From assembly GCF_048268525.1 (NCBI RefSeq), contig NZ_JBLWVH010000017.1, positions 9,595-73,594 on the forward strand: a stretch of DNA of 64,000 bases, written 5' to 3'. Every line of letters begins with the position of its first letter. Position 1 is the stretch's first letter. Positions 25,869 to 34,499 of this stretch are shown piece after piece. Both the position numbers and the translations under genes were made by a program. The stretch comes from Maricaulis sp048268525. Its GTDB lineage: Bacteria; Pseudomonadota; Alphaproteobacteria; Caulobacterales; Maricaulaceae. The notes beneath the pieces were generated by a model. It made no database searches. It saw only the letters and a program-made list of their open reading frames with translations, and was not told the origin of the DNA.

Positions 25869-27608
25869 ATGAGTGCCAAGACATGGATGATTTCGCTGGC
25901 CGTTCTGGCCGTAGCCGGGTGTGGTCAAAGCGAGGAGGCCGGGCTGATCCAGGAAGGCGGAACGGCAGATCTGCGCGACAGCGCCGCCGATCTGGTGATC
26001 TGGGGCGGACCCATCTACACCGCACGCGATGACGAGCCGATGGTCGGCGCCGTCGCAGTCCGCGATGGCCGCATTGCCTTCGCCGGCCCAGAGGAAGCGG
26101 CCCAGGCCTGGATCGGCGACGAGACCCGTCTGGTCGATCTCAATGGCGGAGCGATGTATCCCGGCTTCACCGACAGCCATATCCATGTTTACGGCGTCGG
26201 CCAGCGCGAGCGCACGCTCAATCTGGACAGCGTCACCTCGCTCGCCGAGCTGGTCGCCAGCGTCGAGGCGGCGATCGCCGATACGCCCGAGGGCGCCACG
26301 CTCGCCGGGCGCGGCTGGATCGAGACGCATTGGCCGGAAGGGCGCTTCCCGACCCGCCAGGATCTCGACCCGGTCTCGCCCGACAATCCGGTCATCCTGC
26401 GCCGCGCCGACGGTCATGCCCTGGTCGCCAACAGTGCGGCTCTGGAGGCCGCCGGCATCACCCGCGACAGCGTCGCCCCGTCCGGCGGGGAAATCCTGTT
26501 TGACGAGGCGGGTGACCCGACCGGCCTCCTGGTCGACACCGCCATGGGCGCGATGTCCTCACTGGTCGAGGCGCCGTCTCCGGAAGTCGTCCGCGAGACC
26601 TATGCCGAGGGTGCGGAGCGTCTGGTCAGCCTGGGCTGGACCGGGGCCCATGACATGTCCGTGCCATGGTCCATCGTGCCGATCATTGAAGATCTTGCGA
26701 TCAGTGGTGAGCTGCCCTTGCGCAGCTATCTCTCGGTGGGACCGGAAGGGTATGCGCCGCTGGCGGCCGGTGGGCGCCGTGATGTCGCCGACGGGCGTGT
26801 CATCACCCGAGCTGTCAAACTCTACATGGATGGTGCGCTCGGTTCGCGCGGCGCGGCCTTGCTGGAGCCCTATGCCGACCGTCCGGAATCCTCCGGCCTG
26901 GCCATCGCCGAAGCCGACGAAACCATCGGCCTGTTCACCGATGCGCTGCGTCAGGGCATCCAGATGAATGTCCACGCCATCGGTGATCGCGGCAATCGCT
27001 ATCTCCTGGACTGGGTCGAGGAAGCGCGCGCACAGGTGCCGCAGGAGGAATGGGCGCTGGCCGATCCGCGCTGGCGGGACGAGCACAGCCAGATCCTTGA
27101 TCCGGCCGACATTCCCCGCTTTGCCGAACTCGGTGTTATCGCCTCCTTCCAGCCCAGCCACGCCATCGGCGATCTGCATTTCGCACCAGACCGGCTGGGT
27201 GATGAACGCCTTGTCGGCGCCTATGCCTGGCAAAGCCTGCTGGATGCCGGCGCCCACATCACCGGCGGTTCCGATGCCCCGGTCGAACAGGGCGATCCGC
27301 GCATCGAATACTATGCCGCCGTGGCCCGGGCCGACCTGTCCGGTTTCCAGGGCGAGAACTGGCATGCCGAAGAAGCCCTGTCGCGCGAGGACGCCTTGAA
27401 GCTCTTCACCGCCTGGCCGGCCTATGCCTCCTTCCGCGAGGACGAACTCGGTACCATCGCCGTCGGCATGCGCGCCGACTTCACCGTCTTCTCCGACGAC
27501 ATCATGACCATCCCGGAAGCGGACATCCTCACCGTCGAACCCTGGATGACCGTGGTCGATGGCGAGGTGGTGTATGAGAGCCCGGACAGCTTCCATCACG
27601 GGGAGTAG
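25869..27608 (+). CDS. YtcJ-like amidohydrolase lipoprotein
   Basis: The 579-residue protein begins with a lipoprotein signal (MSAKTWMISLAVLAVAGCGQ; lipobox VAGC). It then shows the amidohydrolase-3/YtcJ pattern: GGAMYPGFTDSHIHVYGVG with the metal-binding HxH, a VILRRADGHALVANSAAL block, AVKLYMDGALGSRGAALLEP with the usual lysine, a metal His in NVHAIGDRGNRYLLD, and GGSDAPVEQGDP with the metal Asp. Such enzymes hydrolyse amide bonds with a zinc-type centre. The anchor puts it on the periplasmic face of an envelope membrane. Substrate unknown. Confidence 0.9.
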   Translation: MSAKTWMISLAVLAVAGCGQSEEAGLIQEGGTADLRDSAADLVIWGGPIYTARDDEPMVGAVAVRDGRIAFAGPEEAAQAWIGDETRLVDLNGGAMYPGFTDSHIHVYGVGQRERTLNLDSVTSLAELVASVEAAIADTPEGATLAGRGWIETHWPEGRFPTRQDLDPVSPDNPVILRRADGHALVANSAALEAAGITRDSVAPSGGEILFDEAGDPTGLLVDTAMGAMSSLVEAPSPEVVRETYAEGAERLVSLGWTGAHDMSVPWSIVPIIEDLAISGELPLRSYLSVGPEGYAPLAAGGRRDVADGRVITRAVKLYMDGALGSRGAALLEPYADRPESSGLAIAEADETIGLFTDALRQGIQMNVHAIGDRGNRYLLDWVEEARAQVPQEEWALADPRWRDEHSQILDPADIPRFAELGVIASFQPSHAIGDLHFAPDRLGDERLVGAYAWQSLLDAGAHITGGSDAPVEQGDPRIEYYAAVARADLSGFQGENWHAEEALSREDALKLFTAWPAYASFREDELGTIAVGMRADFTVFSDDIMTIPEADILTVEPWMTVVDGEVVYESPDSFHHGE

Positions 27609-27701
27609 GGGGCGGCATCCTGTTGATCGGGCGATCGGCCCACCGCCTGGCGTCCGGCGGCGCTGTCGCGGCGGGGCCGGGTTGATGAAGGCGCGTCTGC
27701 C

Positions 27702-28832
27702 ATGGATCTGACACTGGGAAATTTCTTCGGGGTCATGTCGATCCTGATCAGCTTTGTCTGCGTGCTGCTGGCCGGTTTCCTGCTGTCCGTGCCTACAGTG
27801 CGCCGGCAGCCGAACACGTTTCTCGCGCTCTTCCTGCTGCTGACCGCGATCGAAATGAGTGGCTGGCTGTGGGTCAATCCGGGCAATGCCAATTCCTGGA
27901 GCAACGGGATCAGGGTGGCGCTCGGCTTTCTTCAGATGCCGGTCTTTTTCGGTTTCTTTGTCTCGTCCTGCTATTCGGACTTTGCCCTCAGGCGCCGCGA
28001 CATCGCGCACCTCATTCCCTGTTTGCTGGCGCTGGTGCTGATCGTGCCGGGCAGCCAGATCCCGTTTGCAGCCGCGGCCGATGACGGCGTTCGCATCTCC
28101 GTACTGGAAGCCGATGCGCTCTGGATCGGCAGCCATATCAGCTACTACGGCTATATGAGTGCGGTGCTGGCCGTGCTGTGGCAGTTTCGCAGCCTGTTTC
28201 GCGAGCATCATTCCGGTGCCCGCTCGGAAATGCTGATCTGGCTGACCCAGCTGGCGGTGGTTTCGCTGATTGCGCACACACTGATCCTGGTGCGCAATCT
28301 CCTGGCCTTTACGGCGGCCAGCCAGCTGGTGCTCGGACTGCAGGTATTTGGCGCGCTGCTGGCCCTGGCGATCACCAGCTGGATCGCGCTGAAGTCACTC
28401 CTCCAGCCGCACTTGTTCCGCGATGTCGACCGGCGCGTGCTGGACCTGGGCAATCGCCGGGCCGGGGGCGGTTCAGCCGGCCAGATGGATGCCCGGCAGC
28501 GACAGGTCGAGACCGTGCTGGAGTTCATGGATCGTCATGAACCCTATCTGGATCCGCGCTTGAACCTCGCCAGCCTGGCCGACCAGCTCGCCATGACGCC
28601 GCGCGAAGTGTCCGAACTGCTCAACCAGTCGACCGGCATGCATTTCTTCGATTTCGTGAATGGCTATCGGGTGAGAAAGGCCCAGGATCTGCTGCTCGCG
28701 ACGCCGCGCCAGTCGGTCCTGGAAATCCTTTACGCGGTCGGCTTCAACTCCAAATCCTCGTTCAACACCGCCTTCCGGAAACATGCGGGCGTGACCCCGA
28801 GCGCCTATCGCGAGCGCGGCTCGACGATGTGA
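27702..28832 (+). CDS. AraC-family transcription regulator with multi-TM N terminus
   Basis: The 376-residue protein has about seven hydrophobic segments in its first 235 residues (from IRLSF-like LISFVCVLLAGFLLSV to LGLQVFGALLALAITSWIAL). The C terminus is an AraC HTH (LNLASLADQLAMTPREVSEL, FNSKSSFNTAFRKHAGVTPS). This architecture suggests a membrane sensor that binds DNA directly. It lies between two lipoprotein hydrolase genes on the same strand and may control one or both. The start is the conserved MDLTLGNFFG methionine. Confidence 0.9.
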   Translation: MDLTLGNFFGVMSILISFVCVLLAGFLLSVPTVRRQPNTFLALFLLLTAIEMSGWLWVNPGNANSWSNGIRVALGFLQMPVFFGFFVSSCYSDFALRRRDIAHLIPCLLALVLIVPGSQIPFAAAADDGVRISVLEADALWIGSHISYYGYMSAVLAVLWQFRSLFREHHSGARSEMLIWLTQLAVVSLIAHTLILVRNLLAFTAASQLVLGLQVFGALLALAITSWIALKSLLQPHLFRDVDRRVLDLGNRRAGGGSAGQMDARQRQVETVLEFMDRHEPYLDPRLNLASLADQLAMTPREVSELLNQSTGMHFFDFVNGYRVRKAQDLLLATPRQSVLEILYAVGFNSKSSFNTAFRKHAGVTPSAYRERGSTM

Positions 28833-28954
28833 GCGACGCGTTCGGGTAAGCGAATACCCGTCCGGGTTTGCACAAAAGGGTTCGACTTCACGAAGTCGGT
28901 CGAAGCGCGCCGCCCGCCCGGGCATTCAGGACCCCACACAAAACGAGGGTCCAC

Positions 28955-30667
28955 ATGATGTTTTCCAACTTCCCTGCTGCCCGCCTCCTGGGCGTTGTCG
29001 TCAGCCTGTCTTTGACCGCTTGTAGCGGGTTGGCACCCGCACCGGACTTTGTCGACGAGCCCGAGACACGGGCGGCTCAATCCCTGATCGAGCCCTGGAA
29101 GTCCGACATCGCGCCGGGTGTCGCGGTGGCGGTCGCCATGGAGGGTGAGCCGGTCTGGATGGACGCTGCCGGTCTGGCCAATCTCGAACATGCCGTACCG
29201 ATTGCGCCGGACACCGTGTTCCAGGTCGCTTCCGTCGCCAAACAGTTCACCGCCTTCGCGGTGTTGTTGCTGGCTTCTGAAGGCGCGATTTCGCTCGATG
29301 ACGATATCCGCGACTACATTCCCGAACTCTTTGAGCCGCCGCAACCGGTCACCGTGCGACATCTGCTCGACCATGCTGGCGGGCTGCGTGAGCAACATAC
29401 GCTGACCACCATGGCCGGCTGGCTCGACGATGATATCCGCACCCGTGACCAGGTCATGGCCTTGAATGCCCGCCAGCGCGGCGTGAATTTCCCGGCCGGC
29501 AGCGAGATCGAATACAGCAATACCGGCTATACGCTGCTGGCCGAGCTCGTCGCCCGGATCTCCGGCATGTCTTTTGACGAGTTCACGCGGACCCGCATGT
29601 TTGAGCCGATTGGCATGACCGCCACGCGGTTTGATGGCGACCGGAACGCCCTTATTCGCGGGCGTGCCACTTCTTACTACCCGTCCCGGGACAGCTTTGC
29701 CCCGATCATCGCGGCTGGCGAAACCATCGGCTCGACAGGACTCCATACCAATGCTCCGGACCTGCTGGCCTGGGGGCGGAATTTCGAGACGCGCGACGTC
29801 GGGAATGCGTTCGTCTTCGATCAGATGGCGGAGCGCAATCACGCCGACAATGGGGATGCAGCGATCTTCGGTCGGGGGCAGGAGCGGCGGATCCATAACG
29901 GGCTTGAGACCTGGTCCCATGGTGGACGCGATGCCGGCTACCGGTCCTTTCTTCTGCGCGTGCCGGCGCATGGGTTCACCCTGGTGATCCTGAGCAACCG
30001 GACCGACTTCGACACCGCCGACCTCGCCTTTGACCTTGTTGACCTGTTCCTGGGCGACAGGCCGGAATACCGGCTTCCCGCCAGCCCGGACTGGACACCG
30101 GCCACGCGGGCCGAGCTGGATCAATATGTCGGCCATTACGAAGTGTATCCCGGCATCATCTTCACGATTTCGGCGAATGATGACGGGCTGGGGTTTGCCC
30201 AGTACGGGGCGCCGGGGGGTGAGACCACCATCCTGCCGCAAATCGGCCCGCACGAATTCCGGCTGTCGGCAACGCCCGACCTCGCGCTTGTGTTCGAGGC
30301 GCCGCAAAACGCGCAATCGCCCGGTTTGCGATATCGCATCGGACTGCATGGCACGATCCCGGGGCGACGCATCGAGCTGGACCCGTTTGATCCCGCCTCG
30401 ATGAACCTGGCCGACTATGCCGGCGTCTATGAAAGCGCAGAGCTGGCCACACGCTATGTGTTGAACGTGCAGAACGGCGTCCTGGTCGCCGATCACGCAC
30501 GTCGGCCGTCCTTCAGCCTCACGCCCTATCAGACGGACTCCTTTCTCGGCCTGTCGGGTCCGCTTCAAGCGATTGCGTTCACACGGGATGCGAGTGGCGC
30601 GGTGACCGGCATGACGGCGTCGGCATCGCTGGCCGAGAATGTCCGGTTTGAAAGGGTTACGCCCTGA
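28955..30667 (+). CDS. Beta-lactamase-family serine hydrolase lipoprotein
   Basis: The 570-residue protein begins with a lipoprotein signal (VVVSLSLTACSG; lipobox LTAC). The catalytic motifs of the class C beta-lactamase/penicillin-binding fold are visible: SxxK with Ser93 and Lys96 (VASVAKQFTAF), YSN with Tyr187 (EYSNTGYTLLAELVARISG), and a C-terminal HGG-like loop (WSHGGRDAGYRSF). The C-terminal third is a beta-rich lipocalin-like domain typical of this group. Two adjacent ATGs (28955, 28958) follow GAGGG; either may be used. Family members include D-aminopeptidases and esterases, so the substrate is open. Confidence 0.9.
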   Translation: MMFSNFPAARLLGVVVSLSLTACSGLAPAPDFVDEPETRAAQSLIEPWKSDIAPGVAVAVAMEGEPVWMDAAGLANLEHAVPIAPDTVFQVASVAKQFTAFAVLLLASEGAISLDDDIRDYIPELFEPPQPVTVRHLLDHAGGLREQHTLTTMAGWLDDDIRTRDQVMALNARQRGVNFPAGSEIEYSNTGYTLLAELVARISGMSFDEFTRTRMFEPIGMTATRFDGDRNALIRGRATSYYPSRDSFAPIIAAGETIGSTGLHTNAPDLLAWGRNFETRDVGNAFVFDQMAERNHADNGDAAIFGRGQERRIHNGLETWSHGGRDAGYRSFLLRVPAHGFTLVILSNRTDFDTADLAFDLVDLFLGDRPEYRLPASPDWTPATRAELDQYVGHYEVYPGIIFTISANDDGLGFAQYGAPGGETTILPQIGPHEFRLSATPDLALVFEAPQNAQSPGLRYRIGLHGTIPGRRIELDPFDPASMNLADYAGVYESAELATRYVLNVQNGVLVADHARRPSFSLTPYQTDSFLGLSGPLQAIAFTRDASGAVTGMTASASLAENVRFERVTP

Positions 30668-30776
30668 TCAGGCTGGCGGCAAAATCCGGCGCTGAAGACG
30701 CCGACCCGCTCCCCGTCCACCTTGCTTCTCCCCCCGTCGGGGAGAGGCGGCTTATCCCCGCTGTGCACCGCCAAAG

Positions 30777-30882
30777 CCGTCATCCTGACGCAAGTCGGTA
30801 CCCAGTCTCGCACACTCGATTTCGCCAATCCTGGCAATAACTTGCGTCGCAGACTGGGTCCCGGCCTTCGCCGGGATGACGG
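30777..30882. repeat. Two inverted copies of a REP-like unit
   Basis: The unit is CCGTCATCC, 14 variable bases, ACCCAGTCT. Copy one is 30777-30808 and copy two is inverted at 30851-30882. The inner 14 bases of copy two make their own hairpin (CCCGGC-CTTC-GCCGGG). GACGCAAG at 30787 is also matched inverted by CTTGCGTC at 30841. The element resembles dispersed extragenic palindromes of alphaproteobacteria. Confidence 0.8.
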
Positions 30883-30983
30883 TGGGTGGGGCAAAAAAAA
30901 ACCTCCAAACTTATCCCCACCCCTTATCCGCCGACACATAATGCCCTTGGTTTTCGGGACGGGAGGCGCGAGCTCAGTCACTT

Positions 30984-31161
30984 GTGCCCGGAAGCGAGCG
31001 GAGCCTGTCCGCGCGTCGGGAGTGACACCCCGATGCTCCGGCAGGGCGTGCGACCAGGTCGCGGGGCACTAAACGACCGACCCCATCTACCTGACGCATT
31101 GGAATCGGGGGCGAGAGCGTCCGGGAAAACTCCGTGTGCGGGATGCCTGTCGAAGCTACCG
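30984..31161 (+). other. Structured non-coding segment, possible truncated group II intron RNA
   Basis: GTGCCC at 30984-30989 pairs with GGGCAC at 31064-31069 around inner hairpins GCGGA/TCCGC and GCGACC/GGTCGC. Farther on, GCGTCC near 31117 pairs with GGATGC about 20 bases downstream, enclosing GGGAAAACTCCGTGTGC. The last part looks like sequence preceding group II intron maturase genes, but no maturase follows. This is resemblance from memory only. Confidence 0.3.
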
Positions 31162-31386
31162 TTATTAAATCAGCGCTTTATCGGCTGAGGCCGGTATCCC
31201 GCACCCTCCTCCTGCCCAAACCGCCAGGCGATCTCGCCGTGGCGCGGGCAAGCCTGTCGATCACTTCAAACACAGGAAAGGAGCTGCTGGGGCGCGTCTT
31301 CCCGCCCGTCATTCGGGCATTTTGAGCAGACGCGTTGGCGTCGGCTGCCGGGCGGGAAGGCCGCTCAATGGGGAATAGGGGCGGGC

Positions 31387-32343
31387 CTAGTCGAGCTGGA
31401 AGGCCAGAAGCAAAGTCCGCTGGGAGCCGCTGTAATTATCGTCGGACATCAGCAGGAGGACGGTCCGGCCATCGCGTTCGGTGATGGCGAGGCCCTCGAA
31501 ATTATCGACTGTCTTTCCGGCCTCCAACGTCCCGAGCAGTTCCGCTTCGATGGGGGGGCCAGCTTCCAGGGCGTCGACCGCAAAGCGCAGGATCCGGATC
31601 CGGTTTCCGATGCCGGACTGCCAGAAGCGTTCAAGCGCGTAGACATGGCCGTCATGATAATCCAGCGAGGTCAGGCCATAATCCGGCTCGGCCGCCAGAT
31701 CGGACCGGGACCAGTCTCCCTCCCGGTGCAGCCAGAGTGGATAGGTGCCGGCGCTGCCATCTTCCACGCCGGCGAGCAGGGCGCCACCAGGCAGGGTGGT
31801 GAGCCCTTCCATGCCGCCATTATCGGTGAATTCGGCCGCACCCGGCGGTGCCGGAAAGGCTTCGCCGATACTGTCCAGCCGGCTCCAGTCCTCACCCAGC
31901 GCATAGGTGTTGATCCGGTGTTCGCGTTCGAAACTGACGGCGTAGGCGCCGCCACCCAGATCCGCGATGGCCTCGCTGTCGGCGGCCCGTCCGTCCAGCG
32001 GATCGCCGGTGCGAGAGAGGATGGGGGTGATTGAAAACCCGCCGACGGAGAGGCTGCCGTCGGTCTCGCCCCAGTCGATATTGGCGGTCATCCAATAGGC
32101 GCTGTCGGACACGGCGAGGAGGCGGGCGCCATCGGGTGACAGGGTGAGGGCCGAGAAACCGCCGAACCGCTCATCGGGATCGGTCAGCGCGACCCCGCCC
32201 AGATAGCTCAGCCGGTCCAGGTCTGTTCGATCGGGTGATTGCTCATAGAGCGGTACGGCCTGGCTGCCGGGCGGTGTCAGGTCGGGATCGGCCGAGCAGG
32301 CGGCCAGACACAGCGGGAGGAGGGGGAGAAGCAAAGAGCGCAT
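31387..32343 (-). CDS. Esterase-like phytase-domain lipoprotein
   Basis: The 318-residue protein starts with a lipoprotein signal (LLPLLPLCLAACSADP; lipobox LAAC). The rest is a beta-propeller-like domain of the phytase-like esterase family (PF13449), with GGFSALTLSPDGARLLAVSD, ADSEAIADLGGGAYAVSFER, NGGMEGLTTLPGGALLAGVE and DNFEGLAITERDGRTVLLLM. It may act on phosphate esters or other exposed esters at the envelope, but activity is not proven for the family. The gene precedes cobT in transcription on the opposite side of a 70-base gap. Confidence 0.82.
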   Translation of the reverse strand: MRSLLLPLLPLCLAACSADPDLTPPGSQAVPLYEQSPDRTDLDRLSYLGGVALTDPDERFGGFSALTLSPDGARLLAVSDSAYWMTANIDWGETDGSLSVGGFSITPILSRTGDPLDGRAADSEAIADLGGGAYAVSFEREHRINTYALGEDWSRLDSIGEAFPAPPGAAEFTDNGGMEGLTTLPGGALLAGVEDGSAGTYPLWLHREGDWSRSDLAAEPDYGLTSLDYHDGHVYALERFWQSGIGNRIRILRFAVDALEAGPPIEAELLGTLEAGKTVDNFEGLAITERDGRTVLLLMSDDNYSGSQRTLLLAFQLD

Positions 32344-32413
32344 GGGGCCGGCCTTGTTCGCAGCTACGAGGATAGGGCCTGTCTAGACCGGTGCGGCGGG
32401 ACGGACCAGCCCT

Positions 32414-34312
32414 CTAGACTCGCCCGGCAATCGACGAGAAATCGACCCGGTTCAGGCCCGGCTTTCCGCTGGAGAAGCCGGCTTTGCCGCCACCATCCTC
32501 GTCGAACAGCGCCGCCAGCTGGTCGGTCATGGCGCCGCCGAGTTGTTCGACATCGTTGATCGTGACCGCGCGGCGATACCAGCGGGTGACGTCGTGGCCG
32601 ATGCCGATGGCCAGGAGTTCGACCTCCGAGCGGGTTTCGATCATGGCGATGGTTTCGCGCAGATGGCGTTCCAGATAGCCGGCGGAATTGGCCGACTGGG
32701 TGCCGTCATCGACCGGGGCACCGTCGGAAATCACCATCATGATGCGGCGCTGTTCGGGACGGGCGGCCATGCGCTTCCAGGCCCATTGCAGGGCCTCGCC
32801 ATCGATGTTTTCCTTCAGCAGGCCCTCGCGCATCATCAGGCCGAGATTGACCCGGGCCCGGCGCCAGGGCGTGTCGGCAGCCTTGTAGATGATGTGGCGC
32901 AGATCATTGAGGCGGCCGGGATGCGGTGGCTTGCCTTCGGCCAGCCATTTCTCCTTCGAGCGCCCGCCCTTCCAGGCCTTGGTGGTGAAGCCGAGGATCT
33001 CGGTCTTCACGCCGCAGCGTTCCAGCGTGCGGGCGAGAATGTCGGCACAGGCCGCCGCGACCATGATCGGACGGCCGCGCATGGAGCCGGAATTGTCCAG
33101 CACCAGGGTAACGATCGTGTCGCGAAACTCGGTATCGCTCTCCTGCTTGTAGGACAGCGGCAAGGTCGGGTCGGCGATGACGCGGGCGAGACGGGAGCCG
33201 TCGAGCACGCCCTCCTCGAGGTCGAATTTCCAGGCCCGTTCCTGCTGCGCCATCAGGCGGCGTTGCAGCCGGTTGGCGAGGCGGCCGACGACCTGGTCGA
33301 GACCTTTCAGCGTATTGTCGAGATATTTGCGCAAGCGTTCGAGTTCTTCGTTGTCACACAGGTCGGACGCCTGGATGACCTCGTCGAACTCGCGGGTGAA
33401 GACCTTGTAGGACTTGGCCTTGTCATCGCCGGACGGCTGCCAGTTCGGGCGCATGGCGGTCTGGGCCGAGCCCTCATCATCCATCGCATCGATCCGGGTA
33501 TCGGCGTCGTCTGTATCGGCGTTGATTTCCTCTTCATCGCCGGCCGTTCCGGCGGCGTCGGGAGTATCGGGCTGGTCGCCCTGCTGGTCCTCGCCCTCGG
33601 CATCGTCGCCGGTGCGTTCCTCGCGATCGACGCCTTCATCCTCGTCATCGGGATTCTCGGATTGCTCGGGGTCGCCGCCGAGCTCGTCCGACAGGTCGAG
33701 ATCATGGATCACGGTGCGCAACAGATCCGCAAAGGCGGTCTGGTCGTCGGCATTCTCGGCCAGTGCGTCGAGCGACAGTCCGGCGACAGCCTCCATCTGG
33801 TCGCGCCACAGCGACATCAGCCCGTCGGCCTCCTTTGGCGAAGGCTGGCCGGTGATGCGCTCGCGGACCAGCAGGGCGAGGGCCTCTTCCATCGGAGCGG
33901 ACTGGCGGTCTTCGACACGCTGCCAGCCCTTTTGTTTGCAACGTATGGCGAGGGCGGCGTCCAGATTGCCGGCCATGCCGCGCATGTCGCGGGCCCCCAG
34001 GCCTTCGACCCGCGCTTGCTCGGCGGCGTGGAAGATGGCGCGCGCCGTGGCACCGGGCGGCAGGATGCGGGCATGGGCGGCTTCGTCGTGATGGGCCAGT
34101 CGCAGCGCCAGCGCATCGGCACGGCCGCGCACGGCAGCCGCCGCTTCCGGCGAGGGCTCGGCGCCCGGATTGGGCAGCACCATCCGGCCGCCTGACAGGC
34201 CGGCGATCTCGCCGCCAAAGCGCACATCGAGGTCCCGGTCGCCGGCAATGGCGCGGGTGGTGGTGGCAAGGGCGCGCTTGAAAGCGTCCGGATCGGCAGG
34301 GGGCTGGCTCAT
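32414..34312 (-). CDS. cobT: Cobaltochelatase-type subunit CobT (VWA protein)
   Basis: The 632-residue protein begins MSQPPADPDAFKRALATTTR and has the CobT pattern: an N-terminal helical region, a highly acidic linker (GGDPEQSENPDDEDEGVDRE and following), and a C-terminal VWA domain with metal motif LVLDNSGSMRGRPI. CobT pairs with AAA+ CobS to chelate cobalt into hydrogenobyrinic acid with CobN. cobN and other cobalamin genes are absent here, so the pair may have another target. An open frame continues upstream of 34312 but that stretch is antisense to the flagellin gene. Confidence 0.92.
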   Translation of the reverse strand: MSQPPADPDAFKRALATTTRAIAGDRDLDVRFGGEIAGLSGGRMVLPNPGAEPSPEAAAAVRGRADALALRLAHHDEAAHARILPPGATARAIFHAAEQARVEGLGARDMRGMAGNLDAALAIRCKQKGWQRVEDRQSAPMEEALALLVRERITGQPSPKEADGLMSLWRDQMEAVAGLSLDALAENADDQTAFADLLRTVIHDLDLSDELGGDPEQSENPDDEDEGVDREERTGDDAEGEDQQGDQPDTPDAAGTAGDEEEINADTDDADTRIDAMDDEGSAQTAMRPNWQPSGDDKAKSYKVFTREFDEVIQASDLCDNEELERLRKYLDNTLKGLDQVVGRLANRLQRRLMAQQERAWKFDLEEGVLDGSRLARVIADPTLPLSYKQESDTEFRDTIVTLVLDNSGSMRGRPIMVAAACADILARTLERCGVKTEILGFTTKAWKGGRSKEKWLAEGKPPHPGRLNDLRHIIYKAADTPWRRARVNLGLMMREGLLKENIDGEALQWAWKRMAARPEQRRIMMVISDGAPVDDGTQSANSAGYLERHLRETIAMIETRSEVELLAIGIGHDVTRWYRRAVTINDVEQLGGAMTDQLAALFDEDGGGKAGFSSGKPGLNRVDFSSIAGRV

Positions 34313-34499
34313 GGTGCCAAACCTAGCGGATTGATCACGGAAATCGAGCCGTCGCCGCCATCCTTTTCCAGTCCGCTCCGGAGCCTTGGTCGCCCGGTTT
34401 GTAAACGTCTCGCTAACCCAATCGTGGAAAACTGGGCAGCGGGCCCGTACAGGCAAAAATGCCAGGGCGGGCCGACCAGATGGTGGTGAGAGTCGACGG

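Larger units (their letters stand above)
30668..31386. other. Non-coding gap with palindromic elements and a structured segment
   Basis: No credible gene is supported. The gap has a short palindrome TCTCCCC/GGGGAGA near 30728-30744, the inverted repeat pair at 30777-30882, a structured stretch at about 30984-31161, and an 11-base pair CTTCCCGCCCG/CGGGCGGGAAG around 31298-31360. Short open frames here are made of repeat DNA. Confidence 0.6.

Noticed and set aside
30565..30981. An open frame on the minus strand between the serine hydrolase and the phytase-like gene
   Set aside because: It is made of REP-like repeat DNA, has an unlikely composition and no start signal.
34313..34499. A sigma-54 promoter before the flagellin gene
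   Set aside because: The GG-N10-GC spacing could not be matched; nothing convincing was found.
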